Below, piece by piece: positions 51,595 through 59,443 of a stretch of DNA of 64,000 nucleotides (the first letter of the stretch is position 1; the number at the start of each line of letters is the position of its first letter). Location: assembly GCF_017306545.1 (NCBI RefSeq), contig NZ_JAFKID010000022.1:1-64000 (forward strand), written 5' to 3'. The notes beneath the pieces are model-generated. The model was given only the letters and a program-made list of their open reading frames with translations, did no database searches and was not told the DNA's origin. The position numbers and the translations under genes are program-made. Source of the DNA: Mesorhizobium sp. (lineage in GTDB: Bacteria; Pseudomonadota; Alphaproteobacteria; Rhizobiales; Rhizobiaceae).

Positions 51595-51770
51595 TATATT
51601 TCCTCATGGGCGGCATGTGAACATACTAAGAACGAGCGGCGCCGATCTGTTTCCATAACTGATTGATCGATAAAGATTTTTATTTTTGTAGGAAAATTTT
51701 CCCTACACCGCTTTCCCCATCCTCGACCCCTCCGATGATAGTGGGTGCGGGTTTGACTGGGACGGTGGGC

Positions 51771-52160
51771 ATGACACGGTTAAAGCAGGAAGCGAAGCGG
51801 TTCGGCATCGAGAAAATCAAGGAGCAGGAGCGGGCCAGCCAACTCGCGGCGCTGCGATTGATGTGCGGCCTCGATCTGGAAGAGGCGCTGGGCACGGCGG
51901 CGGAGCAGCGCTCAAGGCTGATCCAGCGGCTGGAACGGCTGCTCGAGCGCGAGCGCCTCAGAGGCACGAGGCGCCATTGGAGCTATGATCTCAACCGGCA
52001 TATCGCGCTGAAACAGGTACTCGACCGCCTGCGCGGCGAGAAAGCGACGGGGCCCTTTGCCGGCTCTCTTACCGGCCTCCTCGCCGCCAAAAAACACCGC
52101 ACACGGGGCAACGGCGTAGCGGCAAACGAAAACGGCGCCCGACGGCGCCATAATCGGTGA
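51771..52160 (+). CDS. Conserved-looking basic cytoplasmic protein of unknown function
   Basis: 129 residues from ATG 51771 (MTRLKQEAKRFGIEKIKEQER). It is helical and highly charged: GLDLEEALGTAAEQRSRLIQRLERLLERERLRG looks like a coiled coil, then HWSYDLNRHIALKQVLDRLRG, and a basic tail. No signal peptide or known domain. Its 3' end faces mucR, 15 bases apart. Upstream lies the AT-rich region it shares with the divergent DnaA-C-type gene. A nucleic-acid-associated or adaptor role is possible but unsupported. Confidence 0.65.
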   Translation: MTRLKQEAKRFGIEKIKEQERASQLAALRLMCGLDLEEALGTAAEQRSRLIQRLERLLERERLRGTRRHWSYDLNRHIALKQVLDRLRGEKATGPFAGSLTGLLAAKKHRTRGNGVAANENGARRRHNR

Positions 52161-52175
52161 CAAATCCGGCAGGGG

Positions 52176-52601
52176 TCAGCGCCCCGTGCGCTTGCGCCCC
52201 AGCCCCATCTTCTTGGCCAGTTGCGAACGCGCCGCCGCATAGTTGGGCGCCACCATCGGATAGCTCGGGTCAAGACCCCACTTTTCGCGATACTGGTCGG
52301 GGCTCATGTTATAGTGGGTCATCAGGTGCCGCTTGAGCGACTTGAACTTCTTTCCGTCTTCCAGGCACACGATGTAGTCATCATGGACGGACCGCTTCGG
52401 ATTGACCGCCGGCTTCTGCTTGTCGACCGCCGGGGGCTCGCTGGCACCGCCGACACGGCCGAGCGCCGCGTGGACGTCAGCGATCAGGTTCGGCAGCTCG
52501 CCGGCCGGAACGGGATTGTTGCTGACGTAGGCCGCCACTACATCGGCGGTCAGTTCAATCAGCACATCATTGCTTCGAGCAGGTGTTTCAGCGATTTCCA
52601 T
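52176..52601 (-). CDS. mucR: MucR/Ros-family zinc-finger transcriptional regulator
   Basis: 141 residues. The MucR domain (about 10-135) includes [30 protein letters not shown] at the start and the zinc-finger core [36 protein letters not shown] near 75-110 with the His pair HLMTH. Only one finger Cys is seen (VCLEDGKKF, the first position being Asp-type), as in rhizobial MucR proteins that use Asp/Ser/Thr in place of Cys. In rhizobia and Caulobacter MucR represses exopolysaccharide, motility and cell-cycle genes by binding AT-rich DNA. Its long AT-rich upstream region suggests autoregulation. Confidence 0.93.
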   Translation of the reverse strand: MEIAETPARSNDVLIELTADVVAAYVSNNPVPAGELPNLIADVHAALGRVGGASEPPAVDKQKPAVNPKRSVHDDYIVCLEDGKKFKSLKRHLMTHYNMSPDQYREKWGLDPSYPMVAPNYAAARSQLAKKMGLGRKRTGR

Positions 52602-52984
52602 CGGTATAAGACCCCAACGAGTGTTTCTTCTATCGCCCGTCTTCTTCGAGAATCGGGCATTTTTTCATTTTCGCAGGAAAGACCCTGCGATTCGTAGTAC
52701 GGCACCCTAATGAACCTCACGGAAAAGCAAGTCAATTATTCGAAGGCATTATATCCCGAAAATAGCCGGATTTATTTCGATTACATATTCATCCCTTTCT
52801 AATACAACTTCCGGCATTGACTTTATCAGTCGCCTGAACGGGAAATCCGCCGGAATGACCGGCGAAGTTGTATCAGGACAGAGGCCGTAAGCTGAAGCAG
52901 CGTTCAATCCGGTGCTTGGCCCTTGAAGAAGGCGCCTCGGCATGTTCATTCCGAAAAGTCCGAAATCCAGAGCAGCGAGTTGTC
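52602..52984. promoter_or_regulatory. AT-rich divergent region between mucR and the oligopeptidase gene
   Basis: 383 bases, much richer in A and T than the surroundings, especially 52690-52800, with several TA-containing tracts of the kind MucR proteins bind. It should carry the mucR promoter and the promoter of the divergent oligopeptidase gene. A short minus-strand reading frame (52749-52949) looks random and is rejected. A plus-strand terminator is described separately. Confidence 0.55.
52635..52665 (+). terminator. Intrinsic terminator on the plus strand just upstream of mucR
   Basis: GCCCG (52635-52639) pairs with CGGGC (52654-52658), an inner TTCT-TCG-AGAA stem extends it, and TTTTTT follows at 52660-52665. 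It ends transcripts coming rightward, that is, antisense to mucR, starting within or beyond mucR. No plus-strand gene ends nearby except the 51771-52160 gene. Confidence 0.65.
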
Positions 52985-55102
52985 ATGAGCCGTCCGTCCG
53001 CCTTTCCGCATGCCGATGCTCCCCATCCCGCCAGGCATCCCGTCTCGGACACGCATCACGGTATTGCCCGGACCGACGACTACGCCTGGATGCGCGCGGA
53101 AAACTGGCAGGACGTCTTCCGCGACCCGTCGCTGCTCGATCCCGGCATCCGCGCGCATCTGGAAGCCGAGAACGCCTATCAGTCCGTTTTGATGGCCGAC
53201 ACGGCCGATCTTCAAAAACTGCTATTTTCCGAGATGAAGGGACGCATCAAGGAGGACGATTCATCGGTGCCGATGAAGGACGGGCCTTACGCCTACGGGT
53301 CTTCGTTCAAGCTGGGCGGCGAGCAGCCGCGCTATTTCCGCACGCCGCGAGACGGCGGAAGGGAAAGGATTCTGCTCGACGGCGACATCCAAGCCGAAGG
53401 CAAGGCCTATTTCCGCCTGGGCGGCATCGATCACTCGTCGGACCACGCCCGCCTTCTGTGGGCATTCGACGACAAGGGCTCGGAGTTCTACACGCTGTGC
53501 GTACGCGACCTGGCGAGCGGCACGGATAGGGCCGAGCGCATTAACGACACCGGCGGCTCCGGCGTATGGGCGGCGGATAACGAAGGCTTCTTCTACACGC
53601 GCCTCGACGCCAACCATCGTCCGTCGCGGATCTTCTTCCACAAACTCGGCGCCGACGCGCAGACCGACCGGCTGATCTATGAGGAAAGCGACCCCGGCTT
53701 CTTCATGAATGTCGGCGGCACGCGCGACAACCGATGGATCATGATCTCCATCAGCGATCACGAAACGTCGGAGTATCACCTGCTGAGCGCATCCGACCCG
53801 CTGGCCGAGCCCAGGCTGGTGGCGGCGCGCGAAACCGGGCTGCAATACGATCTTGAGGAAGGCGGCGACGTCTTTTTCGTGCTCACCAACGCGGACGGCG
53901 CCGAGGATTTCAAGATCATGACCGCGCCTGTCGGCGATCCGGTGCGCGCCAACTGGCGCGAACTGGTGCCGCACGAGCCCGGCCGTTTGATCCTGTCCGT
54001 CATCGGCTTCAAGGACCACATGGTGCGGCTGGAACGCAAGGACGGCCTGCCGCGCATCGTCGTGCACGACCGCGCGAGCGGCGCCGAGCACACGATCGCC
54101 TTCGACGAGGAAGCTTATTCGCTCGGCCTGTCCGGCTCCTACGAATACGACACGGAGGTGATGCGCTTTACCTACTCGTCCATGACGACGCCGGCGCAGG
54201 TGTTCGACTACAACATGCGCACGCGCGAGCGCACCTTGCTGAAGACGCAGGAAGTGCCCTCCGGCCACGACCCGGAACACTACGTTACCCGCCGGCTGAT
54301 GGCGCCGGCCGCAGACGGGCAAACGGTTCCCGTTTCGCTGATCCATCACCGGGACACCCCGCTCGACGGCTCGGCGCCCTGCCTGCTCTACGGCTACGGC
54401 GCCTATGGCATCACCATTCCGGCTGCCTTCAACACCAACTGCCTGTCGCTGGCCGACCGCGGCTTCGTCTACGCCATCGCGCATGTGCGCGGCGGCAAGG
54501 ACAAGGGCTATGGCTGGTACGAGGACGGCAAGCGGGCCAGGAAGACGAACACCTTTACCGATTTCATCGCCGTCGCCCGGCATCTCGCCGCCGAAAACTA
54601 CACCGCGCATGAGCGGATCGTGGCGCAGGGCGGGTCGGCCGGCGGCATGCTGATGGGCGCCATCGCCAACATGGCGCCGGAGGCCTTCGGCGGCATCATC
54701 GCCGAAGTGCCGTTCGTCGACGTGTTGACGACCATGCTGGACGAAACCTTGCCGCTGACGCCGCCCGAATGGCCCGAATGGGGCAATCCGGTCCAGTCCG
54801 AGACCGATTACCGGCTGATCGCCTCCTATTCGCCCTACGACAACGTGGCCGCGCTCGCCTATCCGCCCATTCTCGCGGCCGCCGGCCTGACAGATCCGCG
54901 CGTCACCTATTGGGAGCCGGCCAAATGGGTGGCGAAACTGCGGGAGCGCAAGGCGGGCGACAATCCGGTCCTGTTCAAGATCAACATGGAGTCCGGCCAT
55001 GCCGGCGCCTCCGGCCGGTTCTCGCGGCTGGAGGAGATCGCCTTCACCTACGCCTTCGCGCTGAAGGTGACGGGACGGACGGATTTCAAGCCGCTCGCCT
55101 GA
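52985..55102 (+). CDS. ptrB: Oligopeptidase B (protease II), S9 prolyl oligopeptidase family
   Basis: 705 residues from ATG 52985 (MSRPSAFPHAD). The N-terminal seven-bladed propeller begins with TDDYAWMRAENWQDVFRDP, and the hydrolase domain starts near residue 415. Catalytic Ser in AQGGSAGGMLMGA near 548, Asp in AGLTDPRVTYWEP near 637, His in ESGHAGASGRF near 670. The PtrB-type acidic residues that select Arg/Lys at P1 are likely in the RGGKDKGYGWYEDGK region. It cleaves short basic peptides in the cytoplasm. No signal peptide. The mucR gene is divergent upstream. Confidence 0.94.
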   Translation: MSRPSAFPHADAPHPARHPVSDTHHGIARTDDYAWMRAENWQDVFRDPSLLDPGIRAHLEAENAYQSVLMADTADLQKLLFSEMKGRIKEDDSSVPMKDGPYAYGSSFKLGGEQPRYFRTPRDGGRERILLDGDIQAEGKAYFRLGGIDHSSDHARLLWAFDDKGSEFYTLCVRDLASGTDRAERINDTGGSGVWAADNEGFFYTRLDANHRPSRIFFHKLGADAQTDRLIYEESDPGFFMNVGGTRDNRWIMISISDHETSEYHLLSASDPLAEPRLVAARETGLQYDLEEGGDVFFVLTNADGAEDFKIMTAPVGDPVRANWRELVPHEPGRLILSVIGFKDHMVRLERKDGLPRIVVHDRASGAEHTIAFDEEAYSLGLSGSYEYDTEVMRFTYSSMTTPAQVFDYNMRTRERTLLKTQEVPSGHDPEHYVTRRLMAPAADGQTVPVSLIHHRDTPLDGSAPCLLYGYGAYGITIPAAFNTNCLSLADRGFVYAIAHVRGGKDKGYGWYEDGKRARKTNTFTDFIAVARHLAAENYTAHERIVAQGGSAGGMLMGAIANMAPEAFGGIIAEVPFVDVLTTMLDETLPLTPPEWPEWGNPVQSETDYRLIASYSPYDNVAALAYPPILAAAGLTDPRVTYWEPAKWVAKLRERKAGDNPVLFKINMESGHAGASGRFSRLEEIAFTYAFALKVTGRTDFKPLA

Positions 55103-55112
55103 CCCGCGCCGG

Positions 55113-56063
55113 TCAGCTTTCCGGCTTCTTGCGCGGCGGATAGCCGTTCGGATGCGGCGGGATCGCCTTGAGGTAGGCGGCGATCGCCGCCCGGTCGTCG
55201 GGCGTCAATTCGGCGATGTTCTTCTGCACGTCGACCATGGCGCCGCCGACCGAATCGAAATCCGGCGTAAAGCCCGTCTCCAGGTAGCCGGCGATATCGT
55301 CCGCCGACCAGCCGCCGATGCCGCCTTCGCCGGAGGTGATGTTGGGCACGATGCCCTCGCCTTCGGCAGCCGTGGCGCCGGCCAGCCATTCGGCTTTCTT
55401 CGACCCGCCGGCGAAATCGCGCGGCGTGTGGCATTCGCCGCAATGGCCCGGCCCCTCGACCAGATAGCGGCCGGCGGCGACGGCCGCGGACGCGTCGGCC
55501 GGCAGGCCGATCACCGGCCCGTCGCTGAGGTAGGCGAGTTTCCACAGGCCGATGCCGCGGCGGACGTTGAAGGGGAAGGACAGGCGGTGGCCCGGCGCCT
55601 TGCCGGAAACCGCCGGCAGCGTCTTCATGAAGGCATAGAGATCGGCCACGTCGGACGGCTTCATGCGGGCGTAGGACGCATAGGGAAAAGCGGGGTAGAG
55701 ATGCTCGCCCGAAGGCGCCACGCCTTTCAGCACGGCGTTGGCGAAGTCCTCCATCGACCAGGCGCCGATGCCATCCTTCGCATCCTGCGAGATGTTGGGC
55801 GCGACGAAGGTGCCGAAGGCCGTCTTCAATTCGACTCCGCCGGCAAGGTCGAACCGGGCGTCGCCCTCGGCTTTCGGCTTGGCATGGCAGGAGGCGCATC
55901 CGCCGGCAAAGAAGATGCGCCGCCCCTTCACGGCATCACCCGTACCAAGCTTGGCAACTTCTTCGGCGTCCAGCCTGACGGGCGCCGACAGGAACCAGCC
56001 GGCGGCCGCGCACGCACAGCCGACGACGGCGGCTGCGGCGAGAAGCTTGCCGGCCAAACCCAT
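55113..56063 (-). CDS. Membrane-anchored dihaem cytochrome c
   Basis: 316 residues from ATG 56063. An N-terminal helix (LLAAAAVVGCACAAAGWFL) acts as signal or anchor. Two haem sites: CASCH near residue 55 and CGECH near 203, each in a class I cytochrome domain; Met ligands are likely further on. It resembles the dihaem electron carriers often linked to dehydrogenases (cytochrome c subunits of alcohol or gluconate dehydrogenase type). It follows the c556-type gene by 8 bases, so the two probably exchange electrons. Its maturation needs the ccm proteins encoded at 19,200-23,247. Confidence 0.9.
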   Translation of the reverse strand: MGLAGKLLAAAAVVGCACAAAGWFLSAPVRLDAEEVAKLGTGDAVKGRRIFFAGGCASCHAKPKAEGDARFDLAGGVELKTAFGTFVAPNISQDAKDGIGAWSMEDFANAVLKGVAPSGEHLYPAFPYASYARMKPSDVADLYAFMKTLPAVSGKAPGHRLSFPFNVRRGIGLWKLAYLSDGPVIGLPADASAAVAAGRYLVEGPGHCGECHTPRDFAGGSKKAEWLAGATAAEGEGIVPNITSGEGGIGGWSADDIAGYLETGFTPDFDSVGGAMVDVQKNIAELTPDDRAAIAAYLKAIPPHPNGYPPRKKPES

Positions 56064-56071
56064 CGGGTCCG

Positions 56072-56512
56072 TCAGCTCTTCTTGATGCGATAGGTCTGGT
56101 GGCAGGAACTGCAATCGTCGCCGATGGTGCCGAGTTGCGCCTTGAGTCCGCCGAGGTCGGCCGGCGGGGACGCCACGGCCGCCTTCACGTCGGCCAGGAA
56201 CTTGTCCTCGGCAGCCTTGAAGCCCGCCGTATCCTCCCAGATCTTCGGCGCAGCCGTGGTTTTGCCGCCATGATCGCTGCCGGCCGGAAACAGGGCCGCC
56301 GCATCGAATTTCTCGGCGTTGGCCTCCAATCCCTTCAGCGCGTCGAGGACGGCTGCCGCGTCGAAGGCCTGCTCGCCCTTGACCATCTTGGCCAGCGTGC
56401 CGACGAGCTTGCCGCGTTCCTTCATCAGAGCCTGCCTGTCGGCGATCGGATCGGCGGAAGCGGCTGCGCCGGTGAAGGCGAGCATGGAGATGGCAATGAC
56501 CAGCTTTCTCAT
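56072..56512 (-). CDS. Cytochrome c556 / cytochrome c-prime family protein
   Basis: 146 residues from ATG 56512. Signal peptide ends near residue 20 (TGAAASA). The mature protein is a four-helix bundle (IADRQALMKERGKLVGTLAKMVKG, ...) with a C-terminal haem motif CSSCHQTYR near residue 135, the class II cytochrome c position. The N-terminal Met in ALMKERGK may be the sixth ligand. It is periplasmic. It forms an operon with the dihaem cytochrome downstream and may carry electrons or bind small gases. Confidence 0.93.
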   Translation of the reverse strand: MRKLVIAISMLAFTGAAASADPIADRQALMKERGKLVGTLAKMVKGEQAFDAAAVLDALKGLEANAEKFDAAALFPAGSDHGGKTTAAPKIWEDTAGFKAAEDKFLADVKAAVASPPADLGGLKAQLGTIGDDCSSCHQTYRIKKS

Positions 56513-56648
56513 TCGGGAGGCTCCGTTGTTGTCGGTTGCAGACCGTATCCGGCCCTGGACGTCAACGAAAGACATCCCCCTTAAATTCCCGCTCCCCTCA
56601 CACGAGCGTGAATTTCCGCCTCGCAGCCCCTGAAACGAAAAAGCCGGA

Positions 56649-56751
56649 TTAGAGCGAAATGCCGTTTCCTTGAATCGGTATTCCGCTCTAACCATTTGTT
56701 TTTGAAGCATGACGTTTTCCGAAAAGTCTGCAACTTTTCGGCATCATGCTT
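56649..56751. repeat. Double-palindrome intergenic repeat (RIME-like)
   Basis: Two imperfect palindromes lie side by side. The first pairs TTAGAGCG (56649-56656) with CGCTCTAA (56684-56691). The second pairs AAGCATGA (56705-56712) with TCATGCTT (56744-56751) and, inside, CCGAAAAGT (56719-56727) with ACTTTTCGG (56733-56741). About 100 bases with two palindromes is the layout of the rhizobial intergenic mosaic element. It lies between the cytochrome operon and sodB, whose downstream transcript end it may protect. Confidence 0.75.
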
Positions 56752-56772
56752 TAGCCGGGGCTCCCTTGAAGA

Positions 56773-57375
56773 TCAGGCTTTGGCCTTTTCGTAGAGTTCG
56801 AGGACATGGTCCCAATTGATCAGGCTGTCGACGAAAGCCTCCAGATATTTCGGGCGGGCGTTGCGGTAGTCGATGTAATAGGAATGCTCCCACACGTCGA
56901 CGCCGAGGATCGGGCTCGCGCCATGCACCAGCGGGTTCTCGCCGTTCGGCGTCTTGGAGATGGCCAGCTTGCCGTCCTTGACGGACACCCAGGCCCAGCC
57001 GGAGCCGAACTGCGTGGAGCCGGCGGCGATGAAATCGGCCTTGAACTTGTCGTAGCCGCCGAGGTCGGAATCAACCGCCTTCTGCAAGGCGCCCGGCAGC
57101 TTGTTGCCGCCGCCGCCCTTCTTCATCCACTTCCAGAAGTGGATATGGTTGTAGTGCTGGGCGGCGTTGTTGAAGAGGCCGGCGTTCTTGCCGAACGACT
57201 GCTTGACGACTTCCTCCACCGAGAGGTTGCCCATGCCGGCTTCCGCCGCCAGCTTGTTGCCGTTGTCGACATAGGCCTTGTGGTGCTTGTCGTGGTGATA
57301 TTCCAGCGTTTCCTTCGACATATACGGCTGCAAGGCCTCGTAGTCGTACGGAAGGGCGGGCAGTTCAAAAGCCAT
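56773..57375 (-). CDS. sodB: Fe/Mn superoxide dismutase
   Basis: 200 residues from the ATG encoding MAFELPALPYDYEALQPY (57375), the standard SodB start. Metal ligands: His in EYHHDKHHKAYVD near 27, His in NNAAQHYNHIHFWKWM near 75, and DVWEHSYYIDY with Asp near 160 and His near 164. Cytoplasmic, no signal peptide. It converts superoxide to oxygen and hydrogen peroxide. The metal cannot be fixed from sequence alone, although the FGSGWAWV region and overall form fit the iron or cambialistic type. It is monocistronic, with a repeat downstream. Confidence 0.95.
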   Translation of the reverse strand: MAFELPALPYDYEALQPYMSKETLEYHHDKHHKAYVDNGNKLAAEAGMGNLSVEEVVKQSFGKNAGLFNNAAQHYNHIHFWKWMKKGGGGNKLPGALQKAVDSDLGGYDKFKADFIAAGSTQFGSGWAWVSVKDGKLAISKTPNGENPLVHGASPILGVDVWEHSYYIDYRNARPKYLEAFVDSLINWDHVLELYEKAKA

Positions 57376-57477
57376 GGTGCTACTCCTCAAATAAATCCGG
57401 ATAGATACCGGATAAAGATAGGTCGGCAACGGCCGGAGGCAACGCCGGCGGCGGCTGCGCGAATGCCTTTTATCGGG

Positions 57478-58356
57478 TCATCCGGCGGAAGTCGAATGCG
57501 CCCACTCCCAATAAAGCTCGCGCGCCTTCTTGGCGACCGGGCCGGGCTGAAGGTCACGGTTCTCGATGCGGGTGACCGGCACGATCTTGGAGTGATTGCC
57601 GGTTGAGAAAATCTCGTCGGCCTCGAGGAAATCGCGCACCGTGAGCGTCTTTTCGATGGCGCGGAAGCCGTAGTCGCCGAGCAGCGCCATGGTGCGGGCG
57701 CGGGTGATGCCGGACAGGAAAGTGCCGTTGGCCGCCGGCGTCATGACATGGCCGTCCTTGACCAGGAAGATGTTGGACGATCCCGTCTCGGCGACGTTGC
57801 CCAGCATGTCCAGCACCAGCGCGTTGTCGAAGCCCCGCCCTTTGGCCTCCATGATGGCGCGGCCGTTGTTGGGATAGAGGCAGCCGGCCTTGGCGTTGGT
57901 CGGCATCGTCTCGATGGTCGGCCGGCGGAAGGGCGAGACCGTGACGGAAAAGCCGCTCGGCGCAATCATCGGCGATTCGTAGAGGCACAGGCAAAACCGC
58001 GTCGACCCCGGATCGGCGGGCACGCCCATGTAGCCGCCGTGCTCGGCCCAATACATCGGGCGGATATAGACCGCGGTCTTGCCGTCGAATTTCTTCAACC
58101 CGTCCCAGGCCAAGCCGACGATTTCCTCCGGCGTCATCGTCGGCGCAAGGCCGAGCGCGGTGGCGGAGGCGTTGACGCGCCGGCAATGCAGGTCGAGGTC
58201 GGGCGAAACGCCTTCGAACCAGCGGCCGCCGTCGAAAACGGTCGAGCCCAGCCACATGGCATGGCTGCGCGGGCCGACGATGGCCACGTTGCCTTCGTGC
58301 CAGTCACCGTCCACGTAAGTCCAGGTCGTCGATTGCGCCGCCGCTGCCAGGGTCAT
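57478..58356 (-). CDS. ilvE: Branched-chain amino acid aminotransferase
   Basis: 292 residues from ATG 58356 (MTLAAAAQSTTWTYVDGDW). It is a class IV PLP enzyme: HAMWLGSTVFDGGRWFEG near 33, PLP-Lys in TNAKAGCLYPNNGRA near 163, and the family end GNVAETGSSNIFLVKDG and TFLSGITRARTMALLGD. It moves amino groups between glutamate and valine, leucine or isoleucine keto acids. D-amino acid transaminases share this fold, but the context and motifs favour IlvE. It stands alone. Confidence 0.9.
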   Translation of the reverse strand: MTLAAAAQSTTWTYVDGDWHEGNVAIVGPRSHAMWLGSTVFDGGRWFEGVSPDLDLHCRRVNASATALGLAPTMTPEEIVGLAWDGLKKFDGKTAVYIRPMYWAEHGGYMGVPADPGSTRFCLCLYESPMIAPSGFSVTVSPFRRPTIETMPTNAKAGCLYPNNGRAIMEAKGRGFDNALVLDMLGNVAETGSSNIFLVKDGHVMTPAANGTFLSGITRARTMALLGDYGFRAIEKTLTVRDFLEADEIFSTGNHSKIVPVTRIENRDLQPGPVAKKARELYWEWAHSTSAG

Positions 58357-58611
58357 TGTCTCGTTCCGTTCATCGTCGGTTTCATAGGAAGGCGCCCGGC
58401 TGTCCGCGTCAACCGGCAAGATCGCGGATATCGTTGGCGCAAGGCCATGCGGCGACCGTTGCCGATCCGCCACACTTGCGGCCCGATTGCAACCCAGCAT
58501 GATCTTGTTCACCTTCTGGCCAAAATCCGGAAGGCTTATCGCCTCGCATTATGCGATCAGGAGAGCGTGCGCGTGCCTCATGCCTCCCTGCGACCGGAGC
58601 CAAAGGCCACC

Positions 58612-59418
58612 ATGTTCAAGACCCCCCTCTCCTCAACGCCGGTGACGCGCCGGGCCCTGCTTGGAACCGCCGCCCTCGGTACCGCCTCGATGGTGCTGGC
58701 GGGCTGCACCACAAGCGCCGACCGCCCGCCACCCGAATTGCCCGCAGCACCCAGCGAGCCGCCGCTTTCGGGCTATGCGAGCATGTATGGTCCCATCGAA
58801 GATGGGGGATTCCAGATTCCCGCCGTGCCGATCCAGAAGATCGATCCGCAATTCCTGCGCCAGATCGTCGACGATCCGACCGGCCAGACGCCCGGAACCA
58901 TCGTCGTCGATACGACCGGCCATTTCCTCTACCTTGTGAGGCCGGGCGGTCAGGCGATCCGCTACGGCGTCGGCCTCGGCCGGGCCGGCTTCGAGTGGTC
59001 GGGCAACGCCGTCGTCCAATGGAAGCAGAAGTGGCCGAAATGGACGCCGCCGGACGAGATGATCGCGCGCCAGCCCGAGTTGAAGAAATACAGCGCGGCC
59101 AACGGCGGCATGCCAGGGGGATTGATGAATCCGCTCGGCGCACGCGCGCTCTACCTCTTCCAGAACGGCCAGGACACGCTTTATCGCCTGCACGGTTCGC
59201 CCGAATGGAACTCGATCGGCAAGTCCGTCTCTTCGGGCTGCGTGCGGCTGATGAACCAGGACATCATCGACCTTTACGACCGCGTGCCGCAAAAGACCCC
59301 GGTCATCGTTACGGCCAATGTCGGCCAGCCGACGGTTGCCTCGACCCGTTTCCATCGGGGTGAAGCCATCGACGCCGGCGTGCCGCAGGATGCCGAACTG
59401 CTGGGCCCGGCCGACTAA
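58612..59418 (+). CDS. L,D-transpeptidase (YkuD family), Tat/lipoprotein signal
   Basis: 268 residues from ATG 58612. The N-terminus has a twin-arginine-like TRRALLGTAALGTASM followed by a lipobox LAGC, so a folded lipoprotein export is likely. The YkuD domain (about 100-245) has the catalytic His in YRLHGSPEWNSIG and Cys in SVSSGCVRLMNQD. It makes 3-3 cross-links in peptidoglycan or attaches proteins to it. Rhizobial genomes have many such enzymes, used at the growing pole. It overlaps nothing and ends 25 bases before the convergent HerA-like gene. Confidence 0.93.
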   Translation: MFKTPLSSTPVTRRALLGTAALGTASMVLAGCTTSADRPPPELPAAPSEPPLSGYASMYGPIEDGGFQIPAVPIQKIDPQFLRQIVDDPTGQTPGTIVVDTTGHFLYLVRPGGQAIRYGVGLGRAGFEWSGNAVVQWKQKWPKWTPPDEMIARQPELKKYSAANGGMPGGLMNPLGARALYLFQNGQDTLYRLHGSPEWNSIGKSVSSGCVRLMNQDIIDLYDRVPQKTPVIVTANVGQPTVASTRFHRGEAIDAGVPQDAELLGPAD

Positions 59419-59443
59419 GAACTCAGAAGGCGCTCCGCGCGCT

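Noticed and set aside
52749-52949. A 66-codon minus-strand frame in the mucR upstream region
   Set aside because: No ribosome site, composition unlike neighbouring proteins, and it overlaps the oligopeptidase upstream region. It is best read as non-coding.
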